Source: Sorangium aterium (GTDB taxonomy: Bacteria; Myxococcota_A; Polyangia; Polyangiales; Polyangiaceae). Taken from it: DNA of 64,000 nt. Below, in pieces: positions 55,601 to 64,000 of this stretch. The stretch lies in the NCBI RefSeq assembly GCF_028368935.1, contig NZ_JAQNDK010000006.1, positions 649,001 through 713,000 of the forward strand, written 5' to 3'. The notes below the pieces were generated by a model. The model was not told where the DNA came from. It ran no database searches and was given only the letters and a program-made list of their open reading frames with translations. The translations under genes and the position numbers were made by a program. The number at the start of each line of letters is the position of its first letter. Positions within the stretch are counted from its first letter, which is position 1.

Positions 55601-58045
55601 CTCGCCGAGGTCTCGACCGTGATCCCGCACGGCGAGATCGTCGTCGTCACCGGCCCGAGCGGCTCTGGCAAGAGCACGCTCGCGTTCGACGTGGTCTTCG
55701 CCGAGGGCCAGCGGCGCTTCCTCGAGACGCTGACCCCCTACGCGCGCCAGTTCCTCCCCACGCTGCCGCGGCCGGACGTCGATCGCGTCACCGGCGTCCC
55801 CCCCTCGATCGCGCTCGAGCAGCGCACAACGCGCTCCGGCGCCAACTCGACCGTCGCGACCGTGACCGAGATCGCGCACTACCTGCGGCTGCTCTACGCC
55901 AAGGTCGGCGAGGCGCGCTGCCCGGACTGCGACGTGCCGATCGAGGCGCGATCGCCGGACGAGGTCTACCGCTCGCTCGTCTCGACGCGCGGCGCGCGGA
56001 CGCTCCTCGCCCCCGCCGTCGTGGCGCGCAAGGGGACGTACCTCGACGTCTTCACCGCCGCCGCCCGGGCCGGCATCACCCGCGCGCTCGCCGACGGCGA
56101 GCCGTGCGCGACCGACAGCCCTCCTCGCCTCGACAAGCGCCGCGAGCACTCGATCGATCTCGTGATGTACGAGGGGCGCATGGACGGGCTGGATCGCGCC
56201 CTCTTCGATCGCGCCCTCTCGTTCGGTCGCGGCGCGGTCAAGCTCGTCGGCGGCCGCGGCGGAGAGCAGCTGCTCTCCACGACGCGCACGTGCCCGCGCT
56301 GCGGTGTCGGTGTCCCGGAGCTCGATCCTCGCTGGTTCTCCTTCAACACGAAGCAGGGCCGCTGCGCGTCGTGCGAGGGGACGGGCGCCTCGGACTTCGA
56401 CGACGACGCGCTCGCGACGCCCGACCCGTGCGAGGACTGCGGCGGCTCGCGCCTCGCGCCGATCCCGCGCGCGGTCCGGCTCGCCGGAGAGCGTTACCAC
56501 CAGGCGTCGGGCCGCTCGGTCGCGGCCGCGGCCGCGTGGGCGAGGGGGCTACAGTTCACGGGCGATCGCGCGCTGATCGCCGAGGCGCCGCACAAGGAGC
56601 TCTGCCGCCGGCTCGACTTCGTCTGCGAGGTGGGCCTCGGCTACCTCACGCTCGATCGGCGCGCGGCCACCCTCTCGGGCGGCGAGATGCAGCGCCTGCG
56701 GCTCGCGGCGCAGCTCGGCAGCGGCCTCACCGGGGCGCTGTACGTCCTCGACGAGCCGACCATCGGCCTGCACCCGCGCGACACCGACCGGCTGCTCGGC
56801 AACCTCCGGAGGCTCGCCAGCATGGGGAGCACCGTGCTCATGGTGGAGCACGACGCCGACACGATCCGCGCGGCGGATCACCTGATCGACCTCGGCCCCT
56901 CGGGCGGGCGCAAAGGCGGCCGGATCGTCGCGGCGGGGCCGTCGCGCGCGGTGCTCGCGAACCCCGACTCGCCGACCGCCCGAGCGCTCGCCGGCGAGGA
57001 CGCGCTGCTCAGCGCGCGCCCGGCGCGCCCTCAGGTGCGCGAGCAGATCGAGCTCCTCGGCGCCCGCGCGCACAACCTCCAGGGGGACACGCTCCGCATC
57101 CCCGCGGGGCGGATGACGGTGATCGCCGGCGTGTCCGGCTCGGGGAAGAGCACGCTGATCCAGAAGGTGCTCTACCCCGCCGCGCGCCGCGCGCTGAAGC
57201 TGGAGGCGCCCGAGCCGGGACCGCACAAGGCGCTGCGGCTGCCGAAGGGCATCCTGCGGGCGGTGGCCGTCGATCAGTCGCCCATCGGGCGGACGCCGCG
57301 CTCGATCCCCGCGACGTTCCTTGGCGTCTGGGACGAGGTCCGCAAGCTCTACGCTGCCTGCCCCGACGCGCAGGTGCGCGGCTACGGCCCTGCGCGGTTC
57401 TCCTTCAACACGGCCTCCGGCGGGCGGTGCCCCGCGTGCGAGGGGCAGGGCGTCATCGCGCACGAGATGTCGTTCTTGCCGGACGTGACCACGCCGTGCG
57501 AGGCGTGCGGCGGCGCGCGCTTCGAGCCGGCGACGCTCGACGTGCGCTACCTCGGCCTGTCCGTCGGCGAGCTCCTGGATCTCACCGCGGAGGAGGCCGT
57601 CGAGGTCTTCGCGGCCCACCCGAAGATCCGCGCCCCGCTCTCGACGATGTGCGATCTCGGCGTGGGCTATCTCCACATCGGGCAGGGTTCGCACACGCTC
57701 TCGGGCGGCGAAGCCCAGCGTCTCAAGCTCGCGGCGGAGCTGACGGCCGGCGCGCGGCCGAAGCCCACGCTGTATGTGCTCGACGAGCCAACGACCGGCT
57801 TGCATCTGGCGGACGTGACGCGCCTGGTCCGCGTGCTCGATCGCCTCGTCGAGCGCGGCGACACGCTGGTGATCATCGAGCACCACCCGGCGGTCATCGC
57901 GTGCGCGGATCACGTGGTGGAGCTCGGCCCGGAGGGCGGCGCCGGCGGCGGGCGCATCGTGGCGGAGGGCACCCCGCGCGAGGTGGCGCGTCAGCCGACG
58001 GCGACGGGCGAGGTGCTAAAGCGGATCTTCGCGAAGGCTACCTGA
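52700..58045 (+). CDS. uvrA: tandem (double-length) UvrA excinuclease subunit
   Basis: 1781 aa, about twice the usual 940. Four ABC modules with Walker A at residues about 33 (GVSGAGKSS), 619, 985 (both GPSGSGKST) and 1478 (GVSGSGKST), and four LSGGE signatures at about 479, 809, 1323 and 1667. Each half has its own zinc-finger Cys sets (CPSC...CPSC, CEAC...CPTC and CPDC, CPRC...CASC, CPAC...CEAC). So two UvrA units are fused head to tail. It binds DNA damage for nucleotide excision repair with UvrB/UvrC. The first half may have lost some function. Whether a normal uvrA exists elsewhere is not visible. Confidence 0.92.
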   Translation: MHSISLRGARTHNLQGIDLDFRPGELVAIAGVSGAGKSSLALDTLYSEGQRRFVESFSPYARQFLERLERPPIDALEPVAAGVAVDRRAPVKSSRSTVATMADLEPYFCALFAREAVPVCPSCEVPAARTDPARAADLAASAHEGATALVTYPIPVAGTERFLDVRESLLAAGYRRLLVRGEARDIDTVAPSEAMSGVDKVEVIVDRVRVAPRERRRLGAAIEEAWKGSGGDASLHLQRKADEQVGQGAGPTRLRLVRGLACPSCARAFDPPRPGLFSYQSPTGACPSCRGFGRTLGIDYDKVIPDASKSIAGGAIRPWNGRSTTWERKLLRAFCERKGIRTDKPWRDLSDAQRALVLEGEGSWTQGKYPGVKAWFRWLETRTYKMHVRVLLARYRTYDVCVACNGKRLSPESLLYRVGGLDLAAWHELELRDARARLEAERPQTGQGEMARRELIARLGYLERVGLGYLSLARQARTLSGGEAQRVALTAALGTSLTGALFVLDEPTVGLHPTDIPPLIAAMRELADRGNAVLVIEHEPLVVRASDRVVELGPGAGKQGGRVTFDGPPDGLAARGPLAPARAERRAPSGKITIHGARENNLRDVTVDVPLGVVVAITGPSGSGKSTLVNDVLYRHVARARGYKDVEAPGLYRRIEGTADIRTVTLVDQAPLGRTSRGNPATYTGAWNRIRALFAEQPEASARDLGPGHFSFNVALGRCEACAGEGSETIEMQFLADVSLTCPTCKGKRFRDEVLEVKLDGRSVADVLDLSIDEAFEVFMGQPAVRRALAPLKQLGLGYLTLGQPLSTLSGGEAQRLKIARALGEPCAGALFLLDEPSAGLHPEEVTHLNAALSVLVAEGASVIVVDHDLDVIAAADWVVDLGPGAGSEGGSVVAEGTPEAVARTATRTGVSLAEWFAQRGDGGARRPRRGAAAAPAAPKPGKRGGAAARASLDRGRIEVEGAREHNLAEVSTVIPHGEIVVVTGPSGSGKSTLAFDVVFAEGQRRFLETLTPYARQFLPTLPRPDVDRVTGVPPSIALEQRTTRSGANSTVATVTEIAHYLRLLYAKVGEARCPDCDVPIEARSPDEVYRSLVSTRGARTLLAPAVVARKGTYLDVFTAAARAGITRALADGEPCATDSPPRLDKRREHSIDLVMYEGRMDGLDRALFDRALSFGRGAVKLVGGRGGEQLLSTTRTCPRCGVGVPELDPRWFSFNTKQGRCASCEGTGASDFDDDALATPDPCEDCGGSRLAPIPRAVRLAGERYHQASGRSVAAAAAWARGLQFTGDRALIAEAPHKELCRRLDFVCEVGLGYLTLDRRAATLSGGEMQRLRLAAQLGSGLTGALYVLDEPTIGLHPRDTDRLLGNLRRLASMGSTVLMVEHDADTIRAADHLIDLGPSGGRKGGRIVAAGPSRAVLANPDSPTARALAGEDALLSARPARPQVREQIELLGARAHNLQGDTLRIPAGRMTVIAGVSGSGKSTLIQKVLYPAARRALKLEAPEPGPHKALRLPKGILRAVAVDQSPIGRTPRSIPATFLGVWDEVRKLYAACPDAQVRGYGPARFSFNTASGGRCPACEGQGVIAHEMSFLPDVTTPCEACGGARFEPATLDVRYLGLSVGELLDLTAEEAVEVFAAHPKIRAPLSTMCDLGVGYLHIGQGSHTLSGGEAQRLKLAAELTAGARPKPTLYVLDEPTTGLHLADVTRLVRVLDRLVERGDTLVIIEHHPAVIACADHVVELGPEGGAGGGRIVAEGTPREVARQPTATGEVLKRIFAKAT

Positions 58046-58090
58046 GCGGGCGCGCCGCGCGAACCGGCGCGCCGTCCCAGGGAGCGCGGC

Positions 58091-58294
58091 TCAGCCGCCT
58101 GCGCGCTTCGCGTACTGGTACGCGGTGTAGGCGGAGATCACGTGGCAGATCCAGCCGAGCCAGCCGCCCGAGCCGATCCACAGGCCGGGGGTGACGATCA
58201 GCCAGAAAATGCAGCGCAGGAACGCGCCGTTGTAGAGCTGTCCAACGCCCGGAATAAGGAAAGAAAGCACGGCGGCGGTCCCGGATTTGCTCAT
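58091..58294 (-). CDS. small TM2-like membrane protein
   Basis: 67 aa, almost entirely hydrophobic: MSKSGTAAVLSFLIPGVGQL then a second segment WLIVTPGLWIGSGGW and a third near the C-terminus. Resembles TM2-type small proteins. The only nearby coding gene is uvrA, which converges 45 bp away. Role unknown. Confidence 0.7.
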   Translation of the reverse strand: MSKSGTAAVLSFLIPGVGQLYNGAFLRCIFWLIVTPGLWIGSGGWLGWICHVISAYTAYQYAKRAGG

Positions 58295-58401
58295 GGCATC
58301 GGAACCTGATCACCGTGACCGCCCTGTCAAGCGGGCTCGTGCGACCTCGGCACGGACCCGCCGCGCCGCTGCCAGCGGCACAGCGGGCGGCGCAGGACAG
58401 C

Positions 58402-59379
58402 TCAGTGGCTGCCTGGCAGGACGATCCTTCGACGACCCGTCGAGGACGTGGAAGGGGTCGGCGCAGGGGTCGTCGCTGTGGCGGTAGGCGCAGGGGTCGT
58501 CGCCGTGGCGGTGGGCGTCGGGGTCGTCGCTGTGGCGGTAGGCGCAGGGGTCGTCGCCGTGGCGGTAGGTGCAGGGGTCGTCGCCGTCGGCTTGGGTTGT
58601 GTTTGCGCCGTCGGCTTCGGGGCCGCCACGGGGGCCGGCTCCGCCGCGGGAGGCTGCGGCGCGGTCGCCGCGGGGGTGGCGGCCGTCGGCGGGGGAGGCG
58701 CCGGATCGCCGGCGACCGACGCAGGCGCCGGGGGCGCCTCGATGGGCGTCAGCGCTGCGGCATCTTCGGACGACCCTCGGCTGCGGATCACGAAGAAGGC
58801 GGTCGTCAGCCCTCCGATGAGCACGAACGCGCCGATCCCGATCAGCGCGAGCGTCGGGCCGGAGCTCTTCGCGCGAGGCCGTGCGGGGATCGGCGCCGGG
58901 TACAGCGCGCCGCCACCCGGCGGCTGGGGAGCGCCGCCGGCATGAAAGCCCGGCGGTCCGCCGGCTCCAAGGCCACTCGGGGCCCCGAACGGCGAGCCGC
59001 CGTACGGGCTGGGAGGTTGGGGCGGCTGCCCGTAAGCGCTCCCAGCTCCAGGAGGGCCGCCGTAATTCGCTGTCGCACCGGGGCCGTACGGGCCGGGTGC
59101 TCCGGGCGGCGGCGCGCCGTACGGGCCTGCGGGAGCGCCGTAAGGGCCGGGCGTTCCGGGGGGCGCGCTGTTGGTCCCGCCTTCGACGAGGGTCCGCGGG
59201 ACGGCTGCGCCAGCGGCGTTCGGATCATGCGGCGCGGTGCCGGGCGGCACGGGAAAGGCGCCCTGCGGCGAGTTGAGCCCTGCGAGCGGAGGCTCGCCGG
59301 GCACGGTCTTGCCAGGGCCGTACATGCCGCTCGGGGGCGCAGGCCATCCCGGCGGCGGACCGCTATTCTGGTTGCTCAT
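58402..59379 (-). CDS. proline-rich membrane protein with TPAPTATAT repeats
   Basis: 325 aa. The cytoplasmic N-terminal 165 residues are Gly/Pro-rich (GAPAGPYGAPPPGAPGPYGP), followed by one membrane helix (about 170-195) and an extracytoplasmic Pro/Thr/Ala tail. The tail has five 9-residue TTPAPTATA-type units, encoded by 27-bp repeats. It lies 37 bp after the kinase gene, which has a very similar layout. Possibly a kinase substrate or partner. Confidence 0.65.
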   Translation of the reverse strand: MSNQNSGPPPGWPAPPSGMYGPGKTVPGEPPLAGLNSPQGAFPVPPGTAPHDPNAAGAAVPRTLVEGGTNSAPPGTPGPYGAPAGPYGAPPPGAPGPYGPGATANYGGPPGAGSAYGQPPQPPSPYGGSPFGAPSGLGAGGPPGFHAGGAPQPPGGGALYPAPIPARPRAKSSGPTLALIGIGAFVLIGGLTTAFFVIRSRGSSEDAAALTPIEAPPAPASVAGDPAPPPPTAATPAATAPQPPAAEPAPVAAPKPTAQTQPKPTATTPAPTATATTPAPTATATTPTPTATATTPAPTATATTPAPTPSTSSTGRRRIVLPGSH

Positions 59380-59416
59380 CGAGATCGCATCCTACCTACC
59401 GTACGCGTCGGGCGCG

Positions 59417-61489
<2,073 letters not shown>

Positions 61490-61809
61490 CGATCTCCGTT
61501 GAGGGCGCTGGAGTTGCTCGGAGAGTCTCACAGGCTGGTAGACGAACGTCAGCCCCATTTGTGCGACACAGCGTCGCGATGATCGCGATCCGCCCTGCTT
61601 TTCGGCGCCGCAAGCCCCATCCATTCCCGCCCGCGTCCCGTCCAGGGCGCCCCTACGGCTGAGGTCGAACGCTCCAGCATACACGTGCCCCTGCAAGGAG
61701 CTGTGGTGACGCGATGCGTTGTCGGGGTTCGTGTGGGCGCGACAGCGCTGATGCGCGCGTGCGGGACCGAGTATACCTGGGAGCGCCGCGTGGGAGCGGC
61801 GCCGAGGAG
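61490..61809. other. divergent intergenic region between kinase and nadC
   Basis: 320 bp, no gene supported. TATACC at 61772-61777 is the best -10 candidate for nadC, with CTGATG 18 bases upstream as a weak -35. The minus strand should hold the kinase promoter, which I cannot place. Confidence 0.35.
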
Positions 61810-62667
61810 ATGCCTGTGCTGGCTGCGCCGTTGCTCGATGCCCTGATCGATCGCTCTCTCGAAGAAGACCTCGCGGGAGGCGATCTCACCACCGAGGCGT
61901 GTGTCGAGGCTTCCGCGCGCGCGACCGCGAAGGCGGTCGCGCGCAAGCCGCTCGTCGCGTGCGGGGGCGACGTGTTCCTGCGCGTCTTTCAGCGCCTGGA
62001 TCGGCAGGTGGAGGGCGAGGTGCTCGTCGCGGACGGCACGGCCGTCGGCGCCGGCACCGTGCTGTGGACGGTGCGTGGCCGCGCGCGCTCGCTCCTCAGC
62101 GCGGAGCGCACCGCGCTCAACCTCGCGCAGCGGATGAGCGGCGTCGCCTCCGAGGCGCGTCGCTACGCCGAGGCGATCCCGGCCGGGTCGGGCGTGCGGA
62201 TCACCGACACCCGCAAGACGACGCCCGGTCTCCGCGGGCTGGAGCGCTACGCGGTGCGCGTGGGCGGCGCGCACAACCACCGCGACAGCCTGGGGAGCGC
62301 CGTGCTCATCAAGGACAACCACATCGTCGCGGCGGGCGGCATCGCGACCGCCATCGCCCGCGCGCGGGCGCGCGCCCCGCACACGACGAAGGTCGAGGTC
62401 GAGGTCGCCTCGCTGCAGGAGCTCGATCAGGCGCTGGCCGCCGGCGCCGACATCATCATGCTCGACAACTTCACGCTGGCCGACGTCAAGGTCGCGTCCG
62501 CGCGCGTGCGGTCGGCGCAGCACGGCCGGCCTCTCCTCGAGGTCTCCGGCGGCATCACGCTGGAGCGCATCCCCGAGCTCGTCGCGGCGGGCATCGACGT
62601 CATCAGCGTCGGGGCGCTGACGCATTCGGCGCGCGCGGCCGACATCGCGCTGGATCTCTCGCTGTGA
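61810..62667 (+). CDS. nadC: nicotinate-nucleotide pyrophosphorylase
   Basis: 285 aa. Converts quinolinate and PRPP to nicotinate mononucleotide. Motifs: TDTRKTTPGLRGLE, GGAHNHRDSLG, VLIKDNHI, LDNF and EVSGGITLERI. GAGGAG lies directly against the ATG at 61810; GTG at 61816 has a better spacing (six) and may be the true start. The stop overlaps the birA start by GTGA. Confidence 0.95.
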   Translation: MPVLAAPLLDALIDRSLEEDLAGGDLTTEACVEASARATAKAVARKPLVACGGDVFLRVFQRLDRQVEGEVLVADGTAVGAGTVLWTVRGRARSLLSAERTALNLAQRMSGVASEARRYAEAIPAGSGVRITDTRKTTPGLRGLERYAVRVGGAHNHRDSLGSAVLIKDNHIVAAGGIATAIARARARAPHTTKVEVEVASLQELDQALAAGADIIMLDNFTLADVKVASARVRSAQHGRPLLEVSGGITLERIPELVAAGIDVISVGALTHSARAADIALDLSL

Positions 62668-63485
62668 GGCGGCTCGACGGGGAGGCGATCGAGCGCGAGC
62701 TCTCGCGGCTGGGCGCGTCGTTCGGGAAGCCGCTGGCCGTGGCGGCCGAGACCGCGTCGACGAACGACGACGCGCGGAGCGCGGCCGCTGCCGGCGCCCC
62801 GCACGGGGCTGCGTTTCTGGCCGACGCGCAGACGCAGGGTCGGGGGCGCGGCGGGCGCTCCTGGCACTCTCCGCCCGGCGAGAACCTCTACCTGTCGGTG
62901 GTGTTGCGCCCGAGCCTGCCGGCGAGCCGCGTGGCCCCCATCGCGCTCGTCATGGGGCTCGCCGTCGCGTCCGTCATCGAGCGGCGGCTCGCGCCTCTTC
63001 CGTCCCGCGGCGCATCGGCCGACGGCTCCGTCGTCGAGGTGCGGCTCAAGTGGCCCAACGACGTGCTCGCCGGGGGCCGCAAGCTGGCGGGGATCCTCGT
63101 CGAGGCCCAGCTGCGCGGCGAGTCCGTGAGCAGCGTGATCGTCGGCGTTGGGCTCAACGTCCATGCGTCGAGCTTCCCGCCGGATCTGTCGGCCCGGGCC
63201 ACGTCGCTCGCGATGCTCGGGATCGACGACGTCCCGCGCGAGCTCCTCGCCGCGGAGCTGCTCCAGGCGATCGGCGACGCGGCGGCGAGGTTCGAGGCAG
63301 GAGAGCTCGCGCCCTTCGCGGAGGATCTCGCCCGGATGGACTGGCTGCGCGGCCGTCGCGTCGAGGTCGCGGGGGTGGTCGGCGTCGCGGCGGGGATCGA
63401 TCCGGAGGGACACCTGCTCGTCCGCGGCGCGGACGGCATCCTCCGGGCGGTGGCGGCGGGCGAGGTCAGCGTCATCTCCAGCTGA
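62664..63485 (+). CDS. birA: biotin-protein ligase
   Basis: 273 aa from a GTG at 62664 overlapping nadC. No N-terminal helix-turn-helix, so a class I enzyme that does not repress. Motifs: TQGRGRGGRSWHSPPGENLY, LKWPNDVLAGGRKLAGILVE and a C-terminal SH3-like domain (RVEVAGVVGVAAGIDPEGH). It attaches biotin to carboxylase carrier domains. Confidence 0.95.
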   Translation: MRRLDGEAIERELSRLGASFGKPLAVAAETASTNDDARSAAAAGAPHGAAFLADAQTQGRGRGGRSWHSPPGENLYLSVVLRPSLPASRVAPIALVMGLAVASVIERRLAPLPSRGASADGSVVEVRLKWPNDVLAGGRKLAGILVEAQLRGESVSSVIVGVGLNVHASSFPPDLSARATSLAMLGIDDVPRELLAAELLQAIGDAAARFEAGELAPFAEDLARMDWLRGRRVEVAGVVGVAAGIDPEGHLLVRGADGILRAVAAGEVSVISS

Positions 63486-63602
63486 GCGCCCCGAGCCGCT
63501 TGCGTTGCGCGCTCGGCGCGGCCAAAGCTTCCGCCCCACCTCGGGTCGCCGGCGGCGCGGCGCCGCCGAGGCCGACCGAGGCTCCTCGGAGGCGTCGCTT
63601 CC

Positions 63603-64000
63603 TTGAAAGAAGACACCCTCGTCGTCCACGAAATCTACGCCAGCGTGCAGGGCGAATCGACGTTCGCCGGGCTGCCGTGCACCTTCGTCCGGCTCACCGG
63701 CTGCAACCTGCGCTGCGCCTGGTGCGACACGGCGCAGGCCTTCTACGGCGGCAAGCGGATCCGCCGCGGCGAGGTCCTGGAGCGCGCGCTGGCCCTCGGC
63801 ACGCCGCTCGTCGAGCTCACGGGGGGCGAGCCTCTCCTTCAGCCCGGGTCGTTCCCGCTCCTCGCGGAGCTCTGCGACGCGGGCCGGACGGTCCTCGTCG
63901 AGACCAGCGGCGAGGCAGACGTGTCGCGCGTCGATCCGCGCGTGCACAAGATCATGGACCTGAAGGCGCCTGGCTCGGGGGAATCCCACCGGAACCGCTG
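63603..64000 (+). CDS. queE: 7-carboxy-7-deazaguanine synthase, partial (C-terminus beyond the right edge)
   Basis: The first 132 codons read from a TTG at 63603 (GGAGG ten bases upstream). Radical-SAM cluster CNLRCAWC, VVHEIYASVQGESTFAGLPC at the start and LVELTGGEPLLQ are characteristic of QueE. It acts in queuosine (preQ0) synthesis. No QueD or QueC is in the window, though they may follow. Confidence 0.9.
   Translation, partial: MKEDTLVVHEIYASVQGESTFAGLPCTFVRLTGCNLRCAWCDTAQAFYGGKRIRRGEVLERALALGTPLVELTGGEPLLQPGSFPLLAELCDAGRTVLVETSGEADVSRVDPRVHKIMDLKAPGSGESHRNR

Noticed and set aside
53786-56500. 904-residue minus-strand frame inside uvrA
   Set aside because: Antisense shadow of a clearly assigned gene.

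Overview
The base composition is very high in GC. Reading-frame usage, a MYXO-CTERM-like sorting tail, many lipoproteins and proline/glycine-rich secreted proteins, a Ser/Thr kinase and many regulators all suggest a large-genome myxobacterium of the Polyangiales (Sorangium/Polyangium type). This is inferred from content, not from a marker gene. The window looks chromosomal. I see no insertion sequence, prophage, CRISPR array or replication origin.

Layout. 1-4542 (minus) is a GldA/GldF/GldG-type ABC export operon ending in a DUF4340 protein, with a good sigma70-type promoter at 4682-4709. Aspartate kinase (plus) follows and converges on a Ro60/TROVE-domain gene. Just upstream of the Ro60 gene, on the same strand, lies a 138-nt RNA gene (8139-8276). 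It has a complete tRNA acceptor/D/T core and an encoded CCA, but a long structured insert replaces the anticodon arm. I read it as a tRNA-mimicking bacterial Y RNA. A second nested stem-loop (8058-8138) sits between it and the Ro60 gene. This Ro60/Y-RNA locus is the most interesting part of the window.

8277-9358 has no convincing gene but holds a 14-bp palindrome and six 42-bp tandem repeats. Next comes an ECF-type sigma factor, a translationally coupled membrane protein (candidate anti-sigma) with cysteine-rich modules, and a lipoprotein carrying the same modules. 13017-13209 is a hexanucleotide-based inverted repeat with a 34-bp perfect stem.

13297-29430 carries an S9 peptidase lipoprotein, a 999-aa STAND-like TPR protein without a P-loop, an outer membrane protein, lipB, an HD-GYP response regulator, a fused rRNA methyltransferase-pseudouridine synthase, and a PEGA/outer-membrane protein with Lys-Pro repeats. 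29458-37097 has cyaY, the phosphonate genes phnY-phnA, tRNA-Arg(UCU), uppS and a two-component system. 37109-43611 has a MYXO-CTERM transglycosylase-like protein coupled to a secreted propeller-like protein, a TPR protein, an NtrC-type regulator and an FGE-like lipoprotein.

43797-46577 is a three-gene ABC-like membrane module whose ATPase has lost its catalytic motifs. Next come a YceI-like protein, a DUF362 protein, smpB, a glycine-rich lipoprotein followed by a collagen-like protein, a 1781-aa tandem UvrA, and a Ser/Thr kinase beside a proline-rich membrane protein. The window ends with nadC-birA and a partial queE.
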